DNA of 64,000 nucleotides, from assembly GCF_040717455.1 (NCBI RefSeq), contig NZ_JBFEFH010000015.1, positions 62,001 through 126,000 of the forward strand, given 5' to 3'. This stretch comes from Tautonia sp040717455 (lineage in GTDB: Bacteria; Planctomycetota; Planctomycetia; Isosphaerales; Isosphaeraceae). Under the pieces are notes generated by a model. That model worked only from the letters and a program-made list of their open reading frames with translations, ran no database searches and was not told the DNA's origin. The translations under genes and the position numbers were made by a program. Shown here one piece after another: positions 57,509 through 64,000 of this stretch. Positions within the stretch are counted from its first letter, which is position 1; each line of letters begins with the position of its first letter.

Positions 57509-57532
57509 AAGCGGTTACAGGAAGCGGTTACA
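57509..57532. repeat. Arm-type direct repeats between integrase and tRNA
   Basis: AAGCGGTTACA occurs at 57509-57519 and again at 57522-57532 (spacing 13 bp) in the 87-bp gap between the integrase start and the tRNA. Tandem direct repeats here usually bind the integrase N-terminal domain or excisionase, so they may be arm sites of the attachment region. Confidence 0.6.
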
Positions 57533-57583
57533 ATCCCTTCTCTGCTTCCCCTGGAATCGCCGTAAATCCTTATCCTGGTTCAG

Positions 57584-57656
57584 TGGAGACGATGGGGCTC
57601 GAACCCACAACCTCCTGCGTGCAAGGCAGGCGCTCTCCCAGTTGAGCTACGTCCCC
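57584..57656 (-). tRNA. tRNA-Ala (anticodon TGC)
   Basis: A 73-nt cloverleaf: acceptor GGGGACG/CGTCTCC, D-stem GCTC/GAGC, anticodon stem CCTGC/GCAGG with loop CTTGCAC (anticodon TGC), T-stem GTGGG/CCCAT around TTCGAGC, discriminator A. No CCA is encoded. Its 3' end faces the integrase, so it likely holds the phage attachment site; the gene stays complete on this side. Confidence 0.93.
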
Positions 57657-57668
57657 TAACGGAATGGT

Positions 57669-57697
57669 ATTGTGACGAAAGGGGGAGTGATTGACAA
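57669..57697 (-). promoter_or_regulatory. tRNA-Ala promoter
   Basis: On the minus strand TTGTCA (57697-57692) and CACAAT (57674-57669) are 17 nt apart, a good sigma70-type match. The -10 element ends 12 bases upstream of the tRNA 5' end (57656). Confidence 0.6.
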
Positions 57698-57712
57698 GGG
57701 GGATCGAGCGCG

Positions 57713-59860
57713 TCAGGGGTAGGTTTGGAGGAGCCAGGACTCGCAGGAAAGCCGGGCGAGATTGCGTGAGGCGAAGGCGTTTGCCCACCAGACGAGCGGG
57801 GAGCCCTCGGGCAGGGTCTGGGCCTGGAGCCACTGAGTGATCATGGTCGGCGAAGGGCTGACGAGGGTCCCGCGACGGGTGAGGCCGGAGGGCATCATCT
57901 GCTCGAATCGGACCGCGTAATAGGGGACGCGATCGTAGCGGAGCGAGGCGAGATGCCCCTTGATGCGCCGCGTCAGGGACGAAGGATGCACGCCAAACGC
58001 CTCGATAAACTCCTTGAGGTGCTGTTCCGGCGTTCGAGGTTCCAGGGGGGAACGCGCGCCCAGCGCCAGCAGATACGACCGGAAGGCGTCGGCGTGGTGC
58101 TGGGCAAGATAATGAGTCAGGCACCAGGCAAGTGCGTAGTCGGTCGGCGAAAGCTCCGTGCGGAGGATCAGGCGCGTCACCCAGGGCTCATCGGCGTTGA
58201 GACTGGCCCAGGCAGGGGCAACCTTGCTCGGCCCCGGCCCCCGAAGGTGGGCGAGGAGCGCCGAGGGGTCCTGCAGGTCGATCAGGGTCGCCATGTGCAA
58301 CGGGTTCACTCGGCCGAAGTTGGCTCGTCCGTAATCCCCCCAGTCGGCTCGCGATTCCGGAGAGGGGTCGGGCAGGGCCGCGGGCGAGTAATACTCGGCC
58401 AGCCCCTCAACCAGCCACGGGGGCCAATCTGCCAGGCGAGGCTGGATGCCGACATTCTGGAGAATCTGATGGATCCCCTCGTGGGCAATCGTCTGGGGAC
58501 GGCTCAGCGCGGCGAGTTCCGGGGCACGGAGGTCCTGCGGGGACGATTCGTAGAGGATGATTCGGTTCGAGACCACCTCGTAATACGCCCGGACGTCGGG
58601 GTCGACAGGACGGTAGCGGCGGAAGGCAGCCTCGTCTCGGTAGATCACGGCCACGAGCGGGAACTCGGGCTCGGTGACGGGAATCCCTCCGTCCTCGAAG
58701 CACGCCGTCAGGTCGTGATAGAGCGTTTGCAGGAGGTCCGCGGCCTGCTCGGCAAACGCGTCACTTCCCTCGGTCAGGACGACATACGGGGATCGTTCGA
58801 CGACCCGGAAATCCCGATTGCGGCCATTCCGGAACGAACCGGCAACCTGTTGCGCCGACCAGGGGTGAAAGGGAAGGCCGGTCAAGACTTCACCTTCGGG
58901 CCATCCCAGGGAACCGTCGGGCAGTTGCACCACGGGACCGCCGGGCCCTCGAGCGTAGACGCGTCCGACCAGCACCCGGCCCGAGGCGTCACAGACCCGC
59001 ATCCGTTCGGGCTCCGTCACGTCGGAGGACCGACCGCGCGGCGATTCGGGGGCGGATGGTGCTGAGGTCAAGGCCGACGTAATCCCGGACAGGTCGATCG
59101 GCAACCTCAGGATCGGCGAATTCTCGATCTCGGCCAGCTCCAACGGAGCCTCCGGCAACGGGGATCGCAGCGGGAGCCGGGGCTCATCGTCGGGCGCCTG
59201 CACGGTGGGCACGTTCGGCTTCGCCGCGGGCGGAGGAGTCTCAGGCGTTCCAGTCTCCGGACGAGGCCAGGCAGGCGTCCCCTCGAACCGAATCGCGCCA
59301 GGTCCCGTTCCCCAGCCCCTTGCATCATTCCACGACGGACGATCCGCCCCCGACGGGAGCCGAGTCGCCTGGACGCCGTGGGGCCCGACCTGTGCCTCGG
59401 GACGGCCCGCGGGCGATGGGGCACTTTCGTCCAGAACCATCAGGGTGATGCGGTTGGAATCCACCGCGCCGAGCCAGCAGTAATACGCTGTCACGGCCAT
59501 GACCGCGACGAGCGAGAAGAGCAGGCCGGCTTCTCGAATGCCTCGCAACCGCGCGGATCGCCGAAGCGAGGCGGGGTCAAAGGCTTCGGAACGGGGAGAG
59601 CGACGCTCGCGATTGCGAGTAGGCCCAGGAGGAAGGGCACGCTCAGCCGGCGGCCCGCCGACACGCCGGTCGCGATCGGAATCGGTCGCTGACGAAACGA
59701 ACCCATTCCCTCGCGGCGGACCTTCAGAGCGGGGCGAGGGCGTTGCCGGCGGAATCGGGGAACCGCACCGCGGGCAGACGGACGGCTTCAACGCTCCCGG
59801 CCGGCTCGTGGAAAGCCGGCTTGCGCACACGTCGCAGCGGGTGGCGATGGCGTCGTTCAT
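57713..59860 (-). CDS. DUF1570 gluzincin-like membrane-anchored protein
   Basis: A 715-residue planctomycete-type protein. An N-terminal zinc ribbon (CDVCASRL, then CPRCGSPIPPA) precedes a transmembrane helix (about 125-145, GLLFSLVAVMAVTAYYCWLGA). After a disordered Pro-rich section comes a DUF1570-type domain with the metallopeptidase motif TIAHEGIHQIL (HExxH) and downstream Glu in WLVEGLAEYYS. It is probably a secreted peptidase or a related protein. Start ATG 59860 with AGGAGGG upstream. It is the first chromosomal gene beyond the prophage. Confidence 0.8.
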   Translation of the reverse strand: MNDAIATRCDVCASRLSTSRPGALKPSVCPRCGSPIPPATPSPRSEGPPRGNGFVSSATDSDRDRRVGGPPAERALPPGPTRNRERRSPRSEAFDPASLRRSARLRGIREAGLLFSLVAVMAVTAYYCWLGAVDSNRITLMVLDESAPSPAGRPEAQVGPHGVQATRLPSGADRPSWNDARGWGTGPGAIRFEGTPAWPRPETGTPETPPPAAKPNVPTVQAPDDEPRLPLRSPLPEAPLELAEIENSPILRLPIDLSGITSALTSAPSAPESPRGRSSDVTEPERMRVCDASGRVLVGRVYARGPGGPVVQLPDGSLGWPEGEVLTGLPFHPWSAQQVAGSFRNGRNRDFRVVERSPYVVLTEGSDAFAEQAADLLQTLYHDLTACFEDGGIPVTEPEFPLVAVIYRDEAAFRRYRPVDPDVRAYYEVVSNRIILYESSPQDLRAPELAALSRPQTIAHEGIHQILQNVGIQPRLADWPPWLVEGLAEYYSPAALPDPSPESRADWGDYGRANFGRVNPLHMATLIDLQDPSALLAHLRGPGPSKVAPAWASLNADEPWVTRLILRTELSPTDYALAWCLTHYLAQHHADAFRSYLLALGARSPLEPRTPEQHLKEFIEAFGVHPSSLTRRIKGHLASLRYDRVPYYAVRFEQMMPSGLTRRGTLVSPSPTMITQWLQAQTLPEGSPLVWWANAFASRNLARLSCESWLLQTYP

Positions 59861-60206
59861 CGACGCGGAACCCTCCTGATGACCTGTCAAGGGCCGGGCC
59901 AATCGACTCGCTCGGGATTCTCCAGCTTAACGCCCAGGACGCGAGGAGGGAAACCCGAGATCGCAATTCCTTGTTGTTCTCCTTCGACACGAGGGGGCCA
60001 TTTGATCGATCGTAACGGCGAAATCAAGCACAGGCTCCACTCCGGGTTCCCGCGACGCCCAGTACGCCCGCCCGCCTGCCGATCGATCGAGGATGCGGAG
60101 CGATGACCACCCCTCAGCCGCCGTCGGTCTCGACGCCCCCCGGCGGTTCGGGCGGTCTGAGGACAGCCGATCAGTCCCCGGGGAGAATCAAGACGACGTT
60201 CTCAGC
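59861..60206. other. Gap between two leftward chromosomal genes
   Basis: It holds the ribosome binding site of the DUF1570 gene at its left end and the 3' region of the isomerase-like gene at its right. I see no RNA structure, repeat or protein-coding frame with a convincing start; some A/T-richer sequence at about 59940-60030 could contain the promoter of the DUF1570 gene. Confidence 0.5.
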
Positions 60207-61736
60207 TCAGGCCGGGATCCCGCTCGACAGCACGCGGACCCGGAAGCCGAGCGCGTGCCCCAGCGCGATCAGCTCTCCGAAGATGTCGCCATAGGCGACG
60301 GCGACGTGGTTGCTCATGTAATGCGCCATGATCGCTTCCCTGGAACAGCCCAGGTCGGCGGCCATGAAGGGCCACTGGCGGGTCGTCCCTCGCCACCACG
60401 ATTCCCGGACGTCGTCGGGCAAGGCCACCGATTCGCCGCGGCCGACATCGAGCACCGGCTGGCCGAACCGATCGAGCCAGACCCGCGACCAGGTGATCTT
60501 CCCCGGCAGGCTCACCCCCGCGAACGTGCCGCCGGGCACCGGGAAGTAGCCGCTCGGCTGGCGGTAGCTGTGCACCCCGGCCAGCGACTCCACGTCGTGA
60601 TTGAACGCATAGGCCGAGCAACTGCCGGAATTGAGCAGGACCCACAGGAACCGCCCCTCGTGCTCGGCCCCCCATCGCACGTCGTGGAACATGACGGCGC
60701 CGGGCAGCCCCTTGGCCTCCAGCAGGCGCTTCATCAGTTCCATCGGCACGAGGCTCCCCTGGTCGGCCTCGGTCGCGGTGATCAAGGGACGGCCGTCGCC
60801 CTCGGGACGGGCATGCGAGTTGAACAACCCTTCGGCGAAGTCGCTCGGCGGGAGTAGCTTGAGCAGGCCGAGCTGGTACTGCCAGCCGATGCAGTCGGCC
60901 TGGAACTCGGCGGCGAGATCCAGCACGGCCAGATAGCCGCGGAGCTGCTCGCGGGTCGAGTCCTCGGTGAAGTCGAGCGCGTCGGATTCGCCCCAGTGGA
61001 ACGTCACCCCGCGATCGCGGACGAACTTGAAGGCGTCCTCCACGCGACGGTCGTCGATCTCGCTGACGCGGTCGATGAGCCAGGCCTGATCCACCTTGTG
61101 CTCGCTGAACCCCAGCGGCGCGAGGACCCGGGGGCCGAAATACCCGTTAATCATGCCCATCGACGTATCGCCGAGCATCAGGGCAAGAACCCGGCGGCGT
61201 CGGATCTCGTCCAGGACCGTCCTGGCGGTCGAACCGGCCTGCTCGGAGACGGAGCACTGGTCGTGGATCTCGGAGGCATCGTGGTCGATCCTGCCCGTCT
61301 CGCACCACTGGGCGAGCTGGTCCATGAAGGTCGCGTCGGCGGTCCAGTCGCTCGCGTCGGACCAGATCCGCGAGGCATGCCGGCCGACGCTCTCGAGCGA
61401 GGCCGCCGTGTTGAGCAAGGCCACCAGGCCCGGCCAGGTGCCAGAGAAGTTCGAGGCCAGCAGGAGCGGATTGCCCTTGCCCACCACCCCGTCGACCGTG
61501 TGAGGGGCGTAGGCCCAGTGGACGAACAGCCCGATCATCGGGTCGTCGATCGGCCCGAGCCGCTCGATCGCCTCGTGGGGGCGGGTGATCGGCCCTTCGA
61601 CGAGATACGGCTCGCGGCCGAGCTTGCGCAGGGCGGCTTCGAGCCGGGCGCGGGCCTCCTCGAATTGCGGCGTTGCCCACTCGTTCGGCTTGGACCGATA
61701 ATCCCCCGGCCAGAACACGGCGACCTTGCGCGACAT
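60207..61736 (-). CDS. L-fucose isomerase-like sugar isomerase
   Basis: A 509-residue protein with the L-fucose/L-arabinose isomerase-like layout: KVAVFWPGDYRSKPNEW at the start, GLFVHWAYAPHTVDGVVGKGNPLLLASNFSGTWPGLVALLN (about 80-120), MGMINGYFGPRVLAPLGFSEHKVDQAWLI, and the C-terminal GTFAGVSLPGKITWSRVW. These enzymes interconvert aldoses and ketoses with a metal ion. Start ATG 61736 with GGGGAG upstream. Planctomycetes use many such enzymes for sulfated polysaccharide breakdown. The exact substrate is unknown. Confidence 0.75.
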   Translation of the reverse strand: MSRKVAVFWPGDYRSKPNEWATPQFEEARARLEAALRKLGREPYLVEGPITRPHEAIERLGPIDDPMIGLFVHWAYAPHTVDGVVGKGNPLLLASNFSGTWPGLVALLNTAASLESVGRHASRIWSDASDWTADATFMDQLAQWCETGRIDHDASEIHDQCSVSEQAGSTARTVLDEIRRRRVLALMLGDTSMGMINGYFGPRVLAPLGFSEHKVDQAWLIDRVSEIDDRRVEDAFKFVRDRGVTFHWGESDALDFTEDSTREQLRGYLAVLDLAAEFQADCIGWQYQLGLLKLLPPSDFAEGLFNSHARPEGDGRPLITATEADQGSLVPMELMKRLLEAKGLPGAVMFHDVRWGAEHEGRFLWVLLNSGSCSAYAFNHDVESLAGVHSYRQPSGYFPVPGGTFAGVSLPGKITWSRVWLDRFGQPVLDVGRGESVALPDDVRESWWRGTTRQWPFMAADLGCSREAIMAHYMSNHVAVAYGDIFGELIALGHALGFRVRVLSSGIPA

Positions 61737-61923
61737 TGGACCGTCACTCCCCGAAGCATGCCGATCGATCGGCAAACCGATGTAGCTAAGGACGAGGTCG
61801 AAGCTTCTCCGCCCGATCTTGCCACAGCCGGGCGACCTCCGCCATCCCCGGCCGCGTCCGGTCGGCTCGGAGGATCGTCTCTGCGGGCGATCGGCCGCGG
61901 CGCGATTGCCCCGAACGGGAACG

Positions 61924-62412
61924 TCACGGCAAATCCGGCGCCTCGCCTCCGGTGCCGGGTCGGCCCGCCGCGGGGGCATGGCTCGGCGCCGACGGTGCAT
62001 CGCTCCGGGCGGCGTGATCATGAGGCGAGGCGGTCAGTTCGCGGGCGATCGCCACCCCGAGGGCCACCGCAGCCAGGCCGGCGAGCACGGTCGAGCCGAC
62101 GTACAGGGCCCCGTGGAGCCGCTGCCCGCGTCCCCAGAGCGTCAACGATTCGAGGGCGAAGGAGGAATACGTCGTATAGCCCCCCAGGACCCCCGTGATC
62201 AGCATCAGGCGATGATTCGGGTGCGGCAGCCATCGCGCCAGGACCACCGTCAGGAACCCGATGGCGAACGACCCGGACACATTAATGAACAGCGTCGACC
62301 AGGGGAACCGCGGACCCGACCATCGGCTGATCCAGAGCCCGAACCAGAAACGAAGGTTCACTCCACAGGCACCCCCGAGGGATAGAAGCCCGACCTGAAC
62401 CAGCTTCTCCAC
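61924..62412 (-). CDS. crcB: Fluoride channel protein CrcB (Fluc)
   Basis: A 162-residue membrane protein with four helices and CrcB motifs: LSLGGACGVNLRFWFGL, PWSTLFINVSGSFAIGFL (the conserved asparagine), and GVLGGYTTYSSFALESL (the GGxTTfSTf motif). It exports fluoride as a dual-topology dimer. Its C-terminus is extended and polar. No fluoride riboswitch is recognisable upstream. Confidence 0.93.
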   Translation of the reverse strand: MEKLVQVGLLSLGGACGVNLRFWFGLWISRWSGPRFPWSTLFINVSGSFAIGFLTVVLARWLPHPNHRLMLITGVLGGYTTYSSFALESLTLWGRGQRLHGALYVGSTVLAGLAAVALGVAIARELTASPHDHAARSDAPSAPSHAPAAGRPGTGGEAPDLP

Positions 62413-62548
62413 GCCTTGTCTCCGCGCCTGCTACTCGGCCTTCCCGGACAGCTCGAACGCCAAGGCTGCCGCGCCTCAGCCGGTTACGTCAAGCGGGAAC
62501 CGAACTCGACGACGCCGACGGAGGATCCGTGATGAGGATCTTGGGCCA

Positions 62549-63742
62549 TCACGGGGAATCGAGCGGATCGGCAATCACGCCGTGTTCGCGGAGCAGGCCC
62601 CGAAGCGGCTCGATCGGGATCGCCTCGACCGTGCGACCATCCCTCCCGGTGATGGTGGTTGCCTGGAGCAAGGCATTGTAGACGGCCTCCTCGGTGGCTT
62701 CGAGCGCGGCCTGGAACAACGGAGAGGCCGCCTCGGACGGGAGCACCGGGCGGGCCCGGACCTCACCATCGCCGGGCCCCACGCGGAGCGCCTCTGCGGT
62801 TGAAAACGCGATGGCATAATCTCCGCTGCCGTGACTGTACGACGACCCGGTCCGGGCCAGGCCGAAGACGGCCCGGGCGGCCAATCGTTTCAGGTCTCGG
62901 GCATCGAGCGGAGCGTCGGTCGCCACGAGGATCATGCACGAGCCATCGGCCGAGGAACCGGCGTGCCCCCCCTGCTCGGCTTGGGCTTCGGCTTCGGCTT
63001 CCTGGAAGGCGTGTCGGCCCAATCGCCGCCCGACCGGCGCCCCGCCGATCGTCAGGACACCCCCGAAATTGGCCTGCACCAGGACCCCAAGCCGCCAGCC
63101 GCCGAACCGATCGGGCAGGACGCGAGACGACGTGCCGATCCCCCCCTTCCAGCCGAAGCACTCGCAGCCGGTCCCCGCCCCGACGCTCCCCTCTCGGACC
63201 GGGCCGTCGGTCGCCGCTCGGAGGGCGCGTCGCACGTGGTCGGCGGTGACGTGGCCGGCCCGGATGTCGTTCAGCCCGCCATCGTTGGTCTCGCCGACGA
63301 GCGCATTGACCGATCGGACCGAGGCGTTGTCCGGGTGTCGGATCGTCTCGCGGACCACCGCCTCGACGGCCGTCCCCACCGAGAGGGTGTTGGTCAGGAC
63401 GATCGGCGTCTCGATCGTGCCCAGCTCCTCGACCTGGGTCGATCCGGCCAGCTTTCCGAACGCGTTCCCGACGAACACCGCCCCCGGCACCTTCTCGGCG
63501 AACAGATTCCCCCCGTGGGGCAGGACCGCCGTCACTCCCGTCCGAACGTCAGCCCCCTCGACCAGCGTGACCTGCCCCACGAGCACCCCGGCGACGTCGG
63601 TGATGGCGTTGTGCGGACCGGTCGGAAAGACCCCGGGCTCGATCCCCAGCGCTCGGGCCCTGGGGCGTCCTTCCTGGGTCGAGTCGGCCATCATCAGCGA
63701 GAGCACCATCGCGGAACAACCCAGCGCAACGTTCACCATCAT
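62549..63742 (-). CDS. S58-family (DmpA/P1) peptidase
   Basis: A 397-residue protein. Features of the L-aminopeptidase/D-esterase family are present: NDGGLNDIRAGHVT (about 156-169), GSVGAGTGCECFGWKGGIGTSSRV with the nucleophilic Ser, and ATDAPLDARDLKRLAARAVFGLARTGSSYSHGSGDYAIAF. The N-terminus from ATG 63742 (or 63739) is hydrophobic, like a signal peptide. The frame is open to 63877, but those residues look like read-through. These enzymes self-process and cleave N-terminal residues or D-amino acid esters. Confidence 0.88.
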   Translation of the reverse strand: MMVNVALGCSAMVLSLMMADSTQEGRPRARALGIEPGVFPTGPHNAITDVAGVLVGQVTLVEGADVRTGVTAVLPHGGNLFAEKVPGAVFVGNAFGKLAGSTQVEELGTIETPIVLTNTLSVGTAVEAVVRETIRHPDNASVRSVNALVGETNDGGLNDIRAGHVTADHVRRALRAATDGPVREGSVGAGTGCECFGWKGGIGTSSRVLPDRFGGWRLGVLVQANFGGVLTIGGAPVGRRLGRHAFQEAEAEAQAEQGGHAGSSADGSCMILVATDAPLDARDLKRLAARAVFGLARTGSSYSHGSGDYAIAFSTAEALRVGPGDGEVRARPVLPSEAASPLFQAALEATEEAVYNALLQATTITGRDGRTVEAIPIEPLRGLLREHGVIADPLDSP

Positions 63743-64000
63743 GCTCCCCGGCCCACCGGGCCGCTCCCCGGCCCGAAGGGTGACGGGCGTCGCCTGCCTC
63801 GCCTCGGCCCCGACCGCCGAGCCGCGGCACGCCCGACGGCGCTCAAGGCGGCGATCCTTCCGCCCATCATGCCTCAAGGCAGCTCCGGGGACGAGCCCTT
63901 CGGTGCCTGGTCCGGTCCCGGTCCCGGTCCTGGCCCTGTTGCCGGGTTGCGCGTGAGGATCGAGCGACGGATCGCATGCTCAACGCTGGAAACCGTAATC
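63743..64000. other. Window end without a recognised gene
   Basis: This 258-nt stretch lies upstream of the S58 peptidase gene. It has G/C simple repeats (alternating GGTCCC-type units near 63910-63940). No confident reading frame or RNA gene is seen. The promoter of the peptidase gene should lie here but is not obvious. Confidence 0.4.

Larger units (their letters stand above)
1..57583. mobile_element. Integrated tailed-phage genome (right portion of a prophage)
   Basis: A continuous set of phage genes covers this span: terminase, portal, prohead protease, capsid, tail, repressor, replication initiator, helicase and integrase. The integrase lies next to the 3' end of a tRNA-Ala gene, the usual attachment arrangement for tyrosine recombinases. 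All structural modules look intact and no transposase interrupts them. The left attachment site is not in the window: the first gene is cut by the window edge and there is no partial tRNA copy near it. No sheath gene is visible, which points to siphovirus morphology. The exact right boundary within or beside the tRNA is inferred. Confidence 0.93.

Noticed and set aside
62413..62548. Fluoride riboswitch upstream of crcB
   Set aside because: I could not match the conserved riboswitch core on the minus strand in this 136-nt leader.

Overview
The window is mostly one large integrated phage genome (positions 1 to about 57,580, continuing past the left edge), followed by about 6.4 kb of host chromosome. 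Base composition is strongly G+C-rich throughout except for a visibly more A/T-rich block at about 8.2-14.7 kb. The chromosomal genes on the right (a DUF1570 gluzincin-like protein, an L-fucose-isomerase-like protein, a CrcB fluoride channel and an S58/DmpA-type peptidase) suggest a high-GC planctomycete, possibly of the Isosphaeraceae. This is an inference from gene types, not a search result.

Layout. 1-124: start of a leftward small membrane gene. 0.36-8.06 kb, rightward: terminase subunits, portal, then an unusual enzyme/envelope group (two-TM coiled-coil protein, secreted protein, matrixin-like metalloprotease, class 3 lipase), closed by a strong terminator. 17.6-8.5 kb, leftward: an accessory operon (small proteins, a protein with an SSB-like C-terminal tip, a GNAT acetyltransferase, a DpdA/TGT-like enzyme), then an A/T-richer three-gene cassette: DNA methyltransferase, a histidine kinase carrying two GHKL ATPase modules, and a receiver-domain partner. 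17.8-45.0 kb, rightward: minor head protein fused to a GNAT domain, S49 protease, scaffold, decoration protein, major capsid, head-completion and neck proteins, a 2310-residue tail-terminator/fibre fusion, tail tube, tail assembly chaperones with a programmed -1 frameshift, tape measure, hub and fibres. No sheath gene is seen, so a long non-contractile tail is likely. 45.4-46.1 kb: repressor and divergent early promoter. 46.1-56.2 kb: early/replication genes (initiator containing an iteron origin, DnaB helicase, sliding-clamp-like protein, RusA, DUF2303, two DNA methyltransferases, DUF4326). 56.2-57.5 kb: tyrosine integrase beside a tRNA-Ala gene, the probable attachment site.

How it fits together. 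A 17-bp operator-like palindrome, GGTTGA-N5-TCAACC, or closely related half-sites, lies at the predicted transcription start of at least four transcription units: the early operon, the clamp/methylase operon, the leftward accessory operon and the tail-tube region. One repressor (45412-45870, minus) probably silences all of them during lysogeny. The three-gene cassette has its own consensus -10 and lies downstream of the repressed accessory operon, so it is the part most likely to be expressed in the lysogen. It is the best candidate in the window for an undescribed, phosphorelay-controlled defence system.
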